Assembly: GCF_933775445.1 (NCBI RefSeq)
Contig: NC_065876.1
Coordinates: 11,904,001-11,968,000, forward strand
Origin: Argentina anserina
Lineage: Eukaryota; Streptophyta; Magnoliopsida; Rosales; Rosaceae
Length of the DNA: 64,000 nt
Reading direction: 5' to 3'
How positions within the stretch are numbered: position 1 is the stretch's first letter; each line of letters opens with the position of its first letter. The notes below the pieces were generated by a model that saw only the letters and a list, made by a program, of their open reading frames with translations, was not told the origin of the DNA and did not search any database. Below are positions 41,100 through 53,228 of this stretch, in pieces. Made by a program: the position numbers and the translations under genes.

Positions 41100-41422
41100 A
41101 AGTTGATGTTATAGATGGGATTTACTTAAGAGACGGAATAATTCGTCTCTTTGAACCCATAATTCGCCTCTTAAAGACATCTTAGGTGACGAAAATTTCC
41201 GTCGTGTCTAAGAATCACTTAAGTGACGAACACATAACGACGAAGACGTTTCGCCGTATAAGTAAGTAGTTAAGCGACAAGTATATCACTGTTGTCGCTA
41301 GGTGCGTTACTAAAGGGACGAACCAAGCCTAAGTTATATTTCATCGCCTAAGAAGCACTTAAGAGGCGAAATTGTTTTGCCAAGCTTCCAGTTCGCCGCT
41401 TAAGACCGGTTTTCCACTAGTG
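41100..41422. repeat. CACTA right subterminal repeat array
   Basis: Repeated CTTAAGNGACGAA-like words in both directions up to the terminal repeat, mirroring 30120-30560. Confidence 0.8.
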
Positions 41423-41509
41423 TTGGTATCTAGCTAGGTCATTCCAAAACCTACGTACGGTAAAAAAAAACCACAACAAGGGATGATTGACATTGTCAAA
41501 AGACGATTT

Positions 41510-42102
41510 TGTTAAACAGCGACAAGCGTGACTCGTGGACCAACTGTACCGATATTGTCCTAACTTAGCCACCTCACAGGTGTTGGGTTTTAATCACAAA
41601 AGGCCTCGGTACAATTGGGTATTATCCACCCACTTATAAGCTTTATTTTCTTTGTCACTTCTTAGATGTAGGATCTCTCCTCTCCAACACGCCCCCTCAC
41701 ATGCAACCTAATTTTTAGGTCTGCACGTGACAGATTAACATCCCACATACTGGGATGAAATAAACCAAGGTCCAGTAACCAACGACACTTGGTGACTATC
41801 CAATCAGAAACTCTCCGATGACATGATAATGACACCCATCTTGGACCCATGACAAAGTGGTACCCAAATCGGGCCCACAACAGATTGGAGGCGCGACTGG
41901 AGAGGGACCCGCTCTGATACCATGTTAAATAGCGACAAGCGTGACCCGTGGACTAACTGTACCGATATTGTCCCAACTTAGCCACCTCACAGGTGTTGGG
42001 TTTTAATCACAAAAGGCCTCGGTACAATTGGATATTATCCATCCACTTATAAGTTTTATTTTCTTTGTCACTTCTTAGATGTGAGATCTCTCATCTCCAA
42101 CA
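41510..42102 (-). mobile_element. TRIM (terminal-repeat retrotransposon in miniature), 593 bp
   Basis: Two 180-bp LTRs (41510-41689 and 41923-42102) with TG...CA ends flank a 233-bp core without coding capacity. The target duplication GATTT is perfect (41505-41509 and 42103-42107). In minus orientation the 5' LTR (42102-41923) is followed at once by TGGTATCAGAGC (41922-41911), complementary to initiator tRNA-Met, and a purine tract GTGAGGGGGCG lies just before the 3' LTR. The LTRs differ at about ten positions by eye. Confidence 0.95.
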
Positions 42103-42107
42103 GATTT

Positions 42108-42860
42108 GATCATTGTCTTCCTCTATCTCACAATAGCTACAGCAGTGACAAGGGGTTCAGAACCCCTTCATCTTCAACAAAATGATAAACTCTCTGATGA
42201 TATCCCATATTAGGGTTTTATATCATGCATCACTTATTAATGAAAAAATTTGTTGTGCACGGCTGTATACTATGCATACAACAAAATATAGTATAATCTC
42301 ACACACACTCCATCCTGCATATGACATGCTCCCTATTTAATGCTCGTAAAACTTGTTGTATGTCTTGCGTGTGGGTCCAGCAGATGAACCCCTTAATCCC
42401 TTATTAATAGGGCATATACATCATTTCCATGATCAAGTGATTCAAGTTTGCTACAAAAGGGGTCATACAGATCGAAAAAGAACCAGACTTGAAGTAAAAT
42501 TACAAAAAGACCGGGGGGAAAGAAACAAATAAACAATTATATTGACCAAATTCAAATTAAGTCAAACGAAAGAGAGAGACCCTGCATCGACTAGAACAAC
42601 TGACAAACCGTATAAAAAGGCGGTCTCGAACTCACGTGAACCCCCCCAGGCCCCAACAAATCCGAGAAGAGCCCAACCCAACTACGACGCCTCCACCACT
42701 CCTCTGCCACCACCGCGGCGGTTACTCTCCTACAAAAACGAAAGCAACCCCCCACTAAATCAAAATAGCTCTCCTACTCATCTTCGCTTACTCTTTCCTC
42801 CTCCTCCTCCTCTCTCTCTGCGTCGTCGTTTCATCCCTCGCTGCTTCATCAACGCCGGCC
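42108..42860. other. Promoter and leader region of the DRP1 gene
   Basis: No separate gene. From about 42690 it becomes C-rich with CTCCTCCTC and CTCTCTCT pyrimidine runs, typical of a plant 5' UTR. A long plus frame across 42542-43060 runs through this leader in another frame and is judged a shadow. Confidence 0.55.
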
Positions 42861-45800
42861 ATGGAGAGCTTGATCGGCCTTGTCAATCGCATTCAGAGAG
42901 CTTGCACGGTCCTCGGAGACTACGGCGGCGGCGACGGCGCCTCCGCTTTGCCTACTCTCTGGGAGGAGCTTCCCTCCGTCGCCGTCGTCGGAGGTCAGGT
43001 CTGTACTTCTTTTCTCTCTCTTCGCACACACTCACATTCGCACTGTTTTGTTTTGTTTGATTTTTTTTTTGCGGCGGAGTGAGTTTTGACTTTTGAGGTG
43101 TGGCTTGATTTGAATTTGCAGAGTTCCGGCAAGTCGTCGGTGTTGGAGAGTATCGTCGGCCGCGATTTTCTTCCGAGAGGATCAGGTTAGGGTTTATATA
43201 CCGATCGGTATTTCACCTTCGCCGTGTTAATTCTAGTTTCTGCGATTTTGCGGCGGCGTTTGGCCGGTGAGAAAGAATTCGGAATAGTATTAGTGGGTAG
43301 TCAATTCTATATCAAACTGAAAGTCAACTGAGTCAAACTAAGGCACTGATCAACTTTTCTATTTGATAGTTGTGTGATTAGGCTTTACTTTGTGATTAGA
43401 ATATTGACTGTGATTAAAGGCATTGATATCAGTTAAAGTTTACATCACTGCTGTTGTAAACTTGTATTGAGTAAGTAATGAGGAAGCTTTTCTGTGTTGG
43501 TTGGCTTTTCAGGGATTGTGACAAGGAGGCCTTTGGTGTTGCAGCTGCACAAGTTAGAACAAGGGATGGAGGAATATGCTGAGTTCCTCCACTTGGAGAA
43601 GAAAAGATTTACCAATTTCGGTATGTTACTTGTTGTATAGATATTGTTTTTTTCGGTACAAGTTGGTACTCCTGATAAATCTTGTTTTCTCATGAATTGT
43701 GGAAGTTAATAATATGTTTTTGTTGAGCTTGATTTCGCTCATAGTTTTACTAGAATCTCCAGACTTTTTGTTTCCATAGTTTCATGGATTGTTTGAAATT
43801 CTGTATAGTGCTGCAAGATGGTATATCATATCATGGAGAACTCTTTGGTTACTTCATGTGATTAGTAATGAATGATGAAACAAGAAATTGATCAGTCGGA
43901 AGTGCTATGGATATGGATGCCTATTCTGATTTTTTTCTACCACCATTAGATCTCTAAAGTTCTGTATATTTTTAAATGCCACTAAAGATGTTCTTAAATA
44001 GCCTATATTCAGGTTTCTTAATACGAATGTTTAAAGATTGTTATAGCAATAAAGTTAGGTGCTTGTACCTAAATGTTTGCCCTTTTCTTTCATTTTGAAG
44101 CACAAGTTGAAACGATTTCCTTGTGTGCACCATTTATTTTTTTATAAACAGCTGCGGTTCGGAAGGAAATTGAGGTTGAAACGGACAGGATGACAGGGAA
44201 ATCAAATCGAATTTCTAATGTTCCTATTCATCTCAGTATATACTCCCCAAATGGTAAGACTATGATATCTTTGTATTTTTTCTTCTTCTTGTGTGTGTGT
44301 ATGGCAATTCTTACCCTAAATATAAGTTTTTTAGATTGCTCTGGAGTTTATTCTGCTATCTGACAATAATGTTTTGTCTTTTGGCAGTTGTCAATCTAAC
44401 ATTGATAGATTTGCCTGGCTTAACTAAGGTTGCTGTAGGTATACTTCATTTACTGTGTACTTTTATATTATGATAAATTGAAAGGTACATTTATTTCTTT
44501 TTGTTGAATACTGTACTCAAAGATACTTGTTACTGACAGAGGGACAGCCAGAGAGTATTGTTCAAGACATAGAAAACATGGTTCGTTCGTATATAGCAAA
44601 GGTAAAACGTAAAACAAAAGCTCCTTCCCCTCAGAATTTAGATAGACCTCATCCTATCTATGAATATTCACTATGCATACGTTTTCAATGTTTTAATTGA
44701 AGTGGACAATCTTGTGCACTGGCTTTGATGCAGTCAAATTAGGGGGCCTAAAAGTTTTACCTGATTGTTTTACCCATCTTCCATATTTGAGTAGAGAATA
44801 AGTTATCTTAATGTAGTAAACTAGTGATGTTGTTATTACCCTATGGATGCTATAATTGTATGACAGATCTCTGCTAAAGATAATCTCTCACTTTTTCTGA
44901 TGGTGTGATTGGTGTCCCTTGATTTGATGTGGTCAACGTTTAGAGGCTCTTGTAATTTAGAGTAGATTTTTGCCTTGAAAATCATTGCAATTATACAAAT
45001 TTCATCATTTTATTCTTAAAGCATGTATGCTTTCTGTTTTGCAGCCTAACTGCATAATTCTGGCAATAACTCCAGCGAATCAAGACGTAGCAACATCTGA
45101 TGCTATCAAGATGGCAAGAGAAGTTGATCCTACAGGTGTATCTTCTACACAATCTTCATGCTTTATTATCTGAGTATATAAACTTATAAGGCCAGGCGTA
45201 TATTATTATTATGTTCATTTTGAATTTTTCTCATAGGTGACAGGACATTTGGTGTGTTGACAAAGCTTGATTTAATGGATAGGGGAACTAATGCTTTGGA
45301 TGTAAGGCTTCTGGCCTTTTTTTTTCCCTCTTTTTTTATTTTTTTATTTGATACTACGTTTCATTGTTTATTTTGTTCAGCTTTGATTATGAGAATCCAT
45401 GTTTAGCATCCTGCTACTTGCGGATTGTTAATGTGTTCAGATTCCGTGCATAACTAACATAGTTTAGCATTTTAATTTAGAATTTGTTTTATGCAATGAA
45501 TGTCCCTTGTATTACTGTGTTACACTAGGATATGAATCATATGATAATTGGACTATTGCAAAATTGTATTATTGATGCAGAAAATTAAACTTTCTTTATA
45601 ATGTTTTCTGTATTATGTTAGGTTCTTGAAGGAAGATCTTATAGGCTTAAACACCCTTGGGTTGGAATTGTGAACCGTTCACAAGCTGACATTAATACAA
45701 ATATGGATATGATTGCTGCAAGAAGGAGAGAGGGTGACTACTTCTCTGCTAGTACGGAATATGGACATTTGGCCAGCAAAATGGGTTCAGAGTATCTTGC

Positions 45801-47695
45801 AAAAGTTCTGTCAAAGGTTTTTCCTATCCTATTGATTTAAGAGTTGATATAATTTGCAGCCGATTCTCTAATTTGATAGAGAATAATCTGGTTAAATTTG
45901 TCTCATGGTATGATATCAGCATTTAGAGTCTGTAATTAAATCTCGACTTCCAGCAATTGCTTCTATGATCAACAAAAGCATTGACGAACTTGAATCAGAA
46001 TTGGATCATTTTGGCAGACCCGTTGCTATTGATGCAGGGGTGAGCAACTTATGCATGCTAATTCCATTTTATATATCGGGATCATATTGTGGTTTATCAT
46101 CTGATAATGTCTTGTCCTTATATAATATGTATCAGGCCCAGTTATATACTATCTTAGAGCTGTGCCGGGCATTCAATCAGATATTCAAGGAACACTTAGT
46201 TGGAGGGTAGGGTAATCCAAAACCTTTAATGTTTTTTTTTAAGTACAGTATATGAAGTAAAATCAATTCCATCAGTCAATCTATCTATTTTGCGTATACA
46301 TGCACGGCTGTTTGGTTATTTATACACCCTTTCTTAAGACATTCAATTTTCTGATCTGAAATTCAATGTTCCATTTAGCTTATCAAAGGACTTTTATTGC
46401 CATTTCTTCTTTTCCAAGTGAGAGTTCTTATGATTTAGAAAAGTTGAAAGCTATTAACTTTAATTATAACATAAAACTTTTGTCCTTGGCTCTGATTATC
46501 TAAATTATGCCCAAATGAAAGTATAAGAAGTTCAAGAATTTTATGTTTATTTCTTTATGTTTTGCTAAATGCAGACGACCTGGTGGTGATCGGATATATG
46601 CAGTATTTGATTATAAGCTACCTGTTGATTTGAAAAGGCTCCCTTTTGACCGTCATCTTTCACTCCAAAATGTAAAGAAAGTGGTCTCGCAGGCAGATGG
46701 TTACCAGCCTCATCTAGTTGCGCCTGAGCAAGGTTATCGGCGACTCATTGAGAGTTCACTTACCTATTTTAGAGGCCCAGCCCAATCTTCAGTAGATGAA
46801 GTGCGTGTTCACCTTTCCATATTGCATATAAATTTGTTTTTGCAGCCATTAAAATGAGGGATTCATGTCTAATCTGAACGGTTGAGCTTATTAGCCATCC
46901 ATGAACTTGCAATATACTGTTTTCTGAAATTTTTGATCCAATACTGCAGGTTCACTTTCTTTTGAAGGAAATTGTGAGAAGGTCAATTGTAGAAACTCAG
47001 GTTCCTTGTTTTCTTTAATACACTTTGCTTCCAACACTGGATTCAAATGAGTCTTTAGTTATGAGTTTTGTTTCAAAATGAACAGGAGTTGAAGCGCTTC
47101 CCGACTCTTCAGGCAGAATTGGCAGCAGCTGCATATGAAGCTCTGGAGAGGTTTCGGGAAGACAGCAAGAGAACAATTTTGCGATTGGTGGACATGGAAT
47201 CTTCATATCTGACAGTGGATTTTTTTCGGAGACTCCCTCAAGAAGTTGAAAGGGGAGAAGGACCTTTATCCGCAGCCTCTGAAGATCGATATTCTGAAGC
47301 GCACTTCCGGAGGATTGGATCAAACGTTTCCTCCTATATTGGGATGGTGTCAGAGTCACTGCGAAATTCTATACCAAAAGCTGTGGTTCATTGTCAAGTG
47401 AGGGAAGCTAAGCGGTCTTTGCTCGATCACTTCTATACTCAACTTGGCAGAAAGGAGGTATTGCAACAATGATCATGTCTCTCTTTAGATATAAATGCAA
47501 TCCAACGAGAATTCTGATCTTAAAACTATTAGTAGTTCTCTGAATGAGATTTGTTATCTCCTACAGGGATAGCAATTTGCACAACTGCTTGATGAAAATC
47601 CTGAACTCATGGAGAGGAGACAACAATGTGCCAAGAGGCTTCAACTATGCAAAGCTGCAAGGGATGAAATTGACTCAGTCTCATGGTCTAGATAG
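42861..47695 (+). CDS. DRP1E: Dynamin-related protein DRP1 (phragmoplastin, DRP1E-like), with stop codon at start of last exon
   Basis: Fifteen exons: 42861-42998, 43122-43185, 43513-43620, 44152-44253, 44388-44438, 44540-44601, 45045-45135, 45237-45301, 45622-45816, 45920-46039, 46136-46206, 46575-46800, 46950-47000, 47086-47457 and 47567-47695. The first fourteen sum to 572 codons in frame. GTPase motifs are intact: GGQSSGKSS (44-52), DLPG (145-148), TKLD (214-217). The middle domain and GED follow; there is no PH or proline-rich domain, as in class DRP1. These proteins pinch membranes during endocytosis and cell-plate formation. With the standard acceptor (CTACAG, 47561-47566) the last exon reads GGA TAG CAA, giving 573 residues and losing about 40 of the GED. 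An acceptor six bases later (47573) removes the stop and gives 612 residues, near the family's normal 610-624. DRP1E is my best guess among paralogues. Confidence 0.9.
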
Positions 47696-48336
47696 ATTTT
47701 ATACTGATCGTATTCATAGGCTCTTTAGTTGTTTTAGAATTGTTTCTGGTAGTTTTACATAGAAACCAAACAGAAGGAATATTGAAGTTTGTCTCGAGAT
47801 AAGAAGCTCTTTGCGGGATGATGTCGAGCATATCAATGATATCATCCTTGTTGATATCAATGATATGGCACATCTCTTGTTTGTTTTGATCTGAAGAGGT
47901 TTTTGTCTACCTTTGCCTCATTTCTCTTAGATATTCTGACCATTCTTCGAAGCTTTTTGGCCAACGGCGTCAGATCATTGGCTTAATATTTGAAATGCCC
48001 ACACGGCTCAAAATCTTACTGTTCCATGACTTCCATCGTAAGAATTGTAATTACATACTTGGAGAATACAAATATGGTTGAATTTATAGTTTGCTAATCT
48101 CTTTCATTCAGATTCAAGTATCTGTTGAAATAGTGAACATAACAATTTATCTCCAATTTTGAAGTCAGTTGTATTTATCCTGATGTAGCCATAAAAAGCT
48201 ACTTAAATCTTATGATCGAATGAGTAGTGAAGAATGATACATCCATCCCATAAAATAGGAGTTACAGTATGCATGGAGCAACATGAATTATTTAAGTCTG
48301 CCTTTGAGCATGCTATGAATTTGCCTATTCATTCCT
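47696..48336. other. Convergent 3' region between DRP1 and the HAD phosphatase
   Basis: Probably shared 3' UTR space. Contains two copies of ATATCAATGATAT (about 47828 and 47855), each nearly palindromic. No gene seen. Confidence 0.5.
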
Positions 48337-50211
48337 TCAAGCACCACTAGTACCACTCTTCTTGTCAAGCTCTTCTAGTGCCGCCCACAGTTTTGGATCA
48401 TCGTAGTTCTTGATAATCAGGGAGGGTTTCGCTTGCAATAAAATGTGTTCTGGATTTCCAGTGGTTAAAGCAATAACTGGCATACCTGCTGCAACTCCAG
48501 CTTTGATCCCCGAAACAGAATCCTGGCAAAGTGGAAACAGAACATTTTATAATTCAACTTCTTACAATTTTTTTTTCTTAAGAGCTTGGCATGAAGACAA
48601 GGCAGACCTCAAAGATAAAAGTGTGCTCTTTTGATGCCTTGATCGCCTCAAGGCCCTTCAAGTAGGGCTCCGGGTGAGGTTTGGCGTGCTCACACTCACT
48701 CCCAAGAATAACAGCTTCGAAAAAATCTGAGAGGCCAAGGCTGGAGATCATTAGTTCAGCGTTGGGTCTGGGAGCATTAGTAACTGCAGCTCGTTTCAAT
48801 CCACGATCTTCAACCCATTTCCTCACTTTATTGAGACCACTCACGGGTTTCAATTTGTCTCCAACCAATCTGTGGTTTACATAAAAAAAAAAATGTAAGT
48901 TTAGAACCAGAAGACATGCTAAGTTTAGAGAAGGTCAGGCCTTTACCTGCGAAACATGGCTTCCTTGTCATCTGTGAACTTTATGCCTCGTTCAAAATCA
49001 TCAGGAAAAAGTAGCCTGGCCACATCATCATTGTGCTTGCCAGCAATATTTTCAATATAGTAATCCTCAGTAATTGGAACTCCTCCATTGAAACCTATCT
49101 GTTAAATGTGAGACTTCAATTAATGAACTATCTCTACAGTCAAAGATCTTTAAAGTACATATACTTTGCATATACCTTTGAAAGTCATATACCGCCACAG
49201 TCCATAGTTATACAGTTTATACAACAATAATTTTTTTTGATATTACACATGTTGTTATGTAAAGCGATAGCAAACAAGAGTTTAAATCCCCCAATTGCAC
49301 ACAATTGCCGATTTCATATATAACACGGCAGAAGCGTCATTAGTAGTTGTCATGGTTTGATAGGATTCTTACTAATAGTAACGAAAAATTATGACCACAT
49401 TGTCTATGTTCTCGAAGAACAAAAAACTCTACCTCTTGAAGCATTTGGCGGAAGGCAGCATAGTGAATTGGATCTGAATCACACACAGTTCCATCAATGT
49501 CAAAGAGTACTGCTTCCACTGGAGCAAGTCCACAGAGGATACTTTTGCTGGTAGCACACGCACGCACACCAAAACAGCCATGAGTACCGAATGGAAAAAC
49601 AAGCAAACTGATGTACGCATATGCAAGAATTCATGCAAAGAACAACTTGGTAGAACACTAATCATATTTACAACATAAAATAGGGGAAAGCAATCTCAAA
49701 TCCATAAAGTATATAATCAACCAGACCAGTTCCTAGGGTGGAAAGCTGCTTCTTAGGATTAAATTAGTCCAACATAAATGTCTCTGATGTCCTCCTATGT
49801 CAAATACAAAAGATACGCAACTCTCACCGAAAATGCTCAAACACGCTTAGATATACATATGCTTGCGTAAAATAGTTCAGCAATCGATCAAACTTCAATA
49901 CTTCATCAAGAAGAGTAAAATAGCTCAGCAATTCCTATATGAAAATAAACAATAAAAATATATCTTGACAGTACAAATTCATCAAAAATATAAGATACAG
50001 ATCAATGGAATATCCAAAATACTACTACAGATCAATGGAATATACAAGATTCAAAGCAGTCTGGCTGTTTTCTTTTTCTTTTCCAGATTGTGGGCTAATC
50101 CCATGCAATTGTGAAAAACTCGGGAAAACATCGGATCGGATTGAAGTGAATGTTGCAAGATAATCAAAGGAAAAACAGAGAGTACCTGTCAGCACCAGAA
50201 GAAGCAGTCAT
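48337..50211 (-). CDS. SGPP: HAD-family sugar-phosphate phosphatase (Sgpp-like)
   Basis: Five exons on minus: 50186-50211, 49433-49547, 48947-49098, 48608-48869, 48337-48522; total 741 nt = 246 residues plus stop. HAD motifs are complete: FDIDGT (24-29, nucleophile and acid Asp), motif II Thr in AVTNAPR, motif III Lys in CEHAKPHPEPY, and motif IV EDSVSG formed across the exon 4/5 junction. The helical cap lies between motifs I and II (ITEDYYIENIAGKHNDD, LFPDDFERG). Length and sequence fit the cytosolic Arabidopsis Sgpp type, which removes phosphate from a broad range of sugar phosphates. The exon 2 acceptor is a near-tandem choice (49547 or 49541), adding or skipping two residues. The gene looks intact. 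Confidence 0.93.
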
Positions 50212-51042
50212 AGTGTGAAGGGTAGGGGGAGATATTTTCTCTGCAAAATTTGGGTTTTGGATGGGAAATGGGTAGCAGATTGAGGAAGAGAGGAGGCCAA
50301 GTATGAAACTATATGAATAGAGAGAAGGAATCTACCTTCGAATCAAATCAAAGCAGATGGTCGTGTGTGTGTGAATATATATTCTCGTGGGTGCTTGTTA
50401 GTTGTTATTATTGTTTTTGTTAATGCCTTGCCCCCATAAGTTTCAATATTACTCAAACTCCCCTAAGTTCGGTTCACTGAAAACATATTTTCGAGTGAAA
50501 AGTATAAATCCTCATTCCATTTCGATATCATCCTAGGTTGAAAGCAAAAAATTCAAAACGAGCAGAATCAGTGGGAAATAATTGAAAGGAAACACAAAAT
50601 GAAGGGTGCTAACAAAATCACGGAGAAAGTAAGCCCTCATTATTTGATGATTCCCAAAATGTTGGGGGGAGAACGATGTGACTTTAGGCGTGTTCTAATT
50701 ACAAGAGAAAACCAACTTGGCTACGACGTCCCTTAGTCCCTCTAATATACTACAATTAAATAACATGATAATTCCAGCATCAACAATGGAAATTAAGAGG
50801 GGACAAGTGTGGGTTAATCTAGCTACAATATCTTAGAGGTAGAACCGTAGAAGGAGCATGTCAAATCCGTATCTTACCTCGTAATGTTGATAGGTTACAA
50901 CGACAACAGTAAAAGAAATTTATTTAACGCTAAAATTGGTATTTATTAGGGCCCTATTTATTATTCAATATATATTGCCAAACCGTTACATTAATCTTCC
51001 TCTTTTTTTTTTGAAACAACAAAGGTCAATAAAAATAAAATT
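50212..51042. other. Intergenic, nothing recognised
   Basis: Contains the leader and promoter of the HAD gene, then AT-rich sequence with no family resemblance. Confidence 0.45.
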
Positions 51043-51584
51043 TTAAACTCTAATCATAAAAAATTTAAACCAATTAAGCTCTATGCAACTGGTTAATAAA
51101 AGCGAGACATATGATATTAAATCAGCGTTGTCTTTGCTCAAAGGGGACACTGCCTTCCTCTCCTTAAACCCGGTTTCACAAGTATCAGGTGCATCTAAGG
51201 ATGCACTGAGATGTGTTAGAGCTGTATCAAAATCACTTGACTTGAAAGCAGTGCTTGCTTCTTGTAGGTCATCAGTGGCATCAGAGAAGATTTCTTCGCA
51301 GTCTTTTAGTGCAGGCTTGTCGACTTTAGGATTATTCAAGAGCTTTGAAACGGTAGATTTGATGCTCGTCAGCTTTGCTGTGGTTAGGTCGATTGCAATG
51401 CCAACTAGTCCGGCGAGGTCTGAACCTTTGATTTTCTGGCTAGCTTCAAGGGCTGAGACACATAAGTTGTAGTTTAAGGCTTTATCACCATCTGCGGCTT
51501 CTTGCAAGTTTGTTGGATGAGATCATCCCCCATTGTGCCTTGACAGAGCACTAGAAAAGTGACTAGAATAAAAAGAGACCTCAT
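51043..51584 (-). pseudogene. Invertase/pectin methylesterase inhibitor (PMEI), one-base frameshift
   Basis: From the ATG at 51584 the minus strand encodes a good signal peptide (MRSLFILVTFLVLCQGTMG) and DDLIQQTCK, the first conserved Cys. At about 51515 one base appears to be missing. The conserved continuation EAADGDKALNYNLCVSALEA, LAGLVGIAIDLTTAKLTSI, LKDCEEIFSDATDDLQEA and TCETGF stands in the next frame to the stop at 51043. All four family Cys are present across the two frames. The protein resembles the 581-1183 inhibitor but is clearly diverged. It is either a young pseudogene or a sequencing error in a functional gene. Confidence 0.82.
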
Positions 51585-52142
51585 TGTAAGAAGCAGAAAT
51601 TATGGGATAGGAATAGATCAGTTAACTTAGAGGATTGATGTGTGAGACATAATACAAAGGGGTACGTATATATACGCACATAAGACACATCTTTATAGTA
51701 AGAAATGATGAATATTTCCATTGCGTTGGAACATAACACTTTATTCATGTGCTCGATTGTTGCTTAGTCTTGTTTCGGTTATCACAGGTTCACATAGTTA
51801 CAACAGCATCGGCGGTCACTAGGCGGCTTAGGTGGTCAATTTACACCACTGACGTCATTACACGGGCATTAAGCGGTTCCAAAGTGGGTTATAAAAAGCT
51901 CTAGGTGGGTGCTAGGCGGTCTAGGCGTGTTTTGGGGTCTGTTCACCAAAACTGACCTCTTGTCTTGTATTATTCTAACATCAATTTTCCTTCAAATTTT
52001 TAGATACCCACCAAGTCAAACAAGTGGCAAGTCTAAGTCTTCCTCTACTTTGAGGATCAAATCGCCATCTTATCTCTCAATTTTCAAGCTTCATTGTCCC
52101 CGCAATAGGATTGGGGTTTCACAACTCAACTAAAAGGTAAAC
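51585..52142. other. Intergenic, nothing assigned
   Basis: Includes the upstream region of the inhibitor gene and a stretch at about 51810-51935 with repeated CTAGGCGG words reminiscent of a degenerate MITE. Confidence 0.4.
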
Positions 52143-52420
52143 TTTTATGAGAGCTAAATATGGGGGATCGAGCTTCTCGTGGCTTTTTATTCTGGTGTGT
52201 CAGCTCAGTGAGACCTGCACACAACAAGTCAAAGTCAAATGGCCAACAGTGCGTCGGTCTTTGACCCTCCGAATCTTAAGTTAGTATCCGGTGCAGAATA
52301 TGTTCGAGAGTTAAGGATTTAAGAATACGTTAACAAGTCAGGGGTGGCGTTAACAAGTCCGGTGACTGGAGCAAAAGGAGATTAAGCCGGAGGTCACCCA
52401 TTCAGGGGGTGGCGTTAACA
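52143..52420 (-). repeat. 3' LTR of the Gypsy element, internally deleted
   Basis: Aligns with the ends of the 463-bp LTR at 61761-62223 but lacks roughly 190 bp of its middle; a duplicated GTTAACAAGTC word marks the rearrangement. Confidence 0.8.
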
Positions 52421-52544
52421 AGTCCCCAGTCGAGGAGATTCCTTGGGTGAGGAGTTTAATATCTTCATCTCCAGCGCAAATATCCGAGTTCAAATTACTC
52501 GGGACCTGGGCCGGCCTATATGTGGCCATGGAGAGTGATCTAGG

Positions 52545-52935
52545 ACCTCGGGGCTAGATACATGAGTTAACTAGCACACTCAGGGCGTCCATGGATCTGG
52601 CGTGACCTAGGTATGTTGGGGTCAGGTTCTGACCGCCTGGTCAGGTGCCGACCGTATGGGTCACCCATGGATCTGGTCAAGGACCTCCGCATCAGACACA
52701 TGGGTTATCAAGTGCGCAAGCGTCGTCCACCTGGAGTGTGCCCTAGGGGTTGGAGAGTGACCATGAACTCAATGTTAGACAAGGATTAAATAACAAACGC
52801 AGTTAGGCACATGGGTTAACTAACATCGGAGCATCCTTGGACCTGGAGTGACCTAATCTCGGGGTTAGGTTCGCGGGTTAACTAACACGCTCGGAGCATC
52901 CATGGATCTGGAGATTGGCTCGGGTCAGAGATTTG
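52545..52935. repeat. Imperfect tandem repeats near the 3' LTR
   Basis: Words such as GGGTTAACTAACAC, GGAGCATCCATGGATCTGG and GACCT recur several times at about 90-130 bp spacing; strongly diverged. Confidence 0.6.
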
Positions 52936-53209
52936 CCTTATTCCGAAGTTATATGGCGAGTCCCCAAAGTCCCCATTCAAAGAATGCCACTCGCTGCAAC
53001 GGTCGAAGTCCCCTGGCGCGGGTGGCCAAGCTGCCCCGGGGGGTTAGACAATGAACGCAATGATGGCGTGAAGCGACGGTGACATCAGTGGCAATGATGG
53101 CGTATGGGGGAAGGTAAAGGATCGAAGGTTTATGGATAAATGCGCGCATGTGGGAAGGGTAACCGAGGCGGTTTTACGGCAGTGGGGCACGTGGCGATGA
53201 TCCAACGAC

Positions 53210-53228
53210 GGGGGGGGGGGGGGGGGGG
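53210..53228. repeat. Homopolymer run of 19 G
   Basis: Nineteen consecutive G followed shortly by T-rich sequence. Length may be affected by sequencing; G-quadruplex potential. Confidence 0.85.

Larger units (their letters stand above)
30120..41422. mobile_element. CACTA (En/Spm) transposon, 11.3 kb, with nested insertions
   Basis: Starts CACTAGTGGAAAAC at 30120 and ends with the inverse GGTTTTCCACTAGTG at 41422. The flanking 3-bp duplication is TTG on both sides (30117-30119, 41423-41425), as expected for CACTA. Both subterminal regions (30120-30560 and about 41100-41422) contain many CTTAAGNGRCGAA words in both orientations, the usual transposase-binding arrays. Inside, on the minus strand, are a TnpD/tnp2 gene (36657-40224) and a TnpA-like gene (30815-32676). 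Both are broken. A solo LTR (33102-34653) and a foldback element (35380-36459) were inserted later; without them the element would be about 8.7 kb. Confidence 0.95.

Noticed and set aside
42542..43060. A 172-codon plus-strand frame across the DRP1 leader and first exon
   Set aside because: It reads the pyrimidine-rich 5' UTR and exon 1 in a different frame and gives low-complexity Pro/Arg/Ser sequence; the DRP1 frame at 42861 explains the region.
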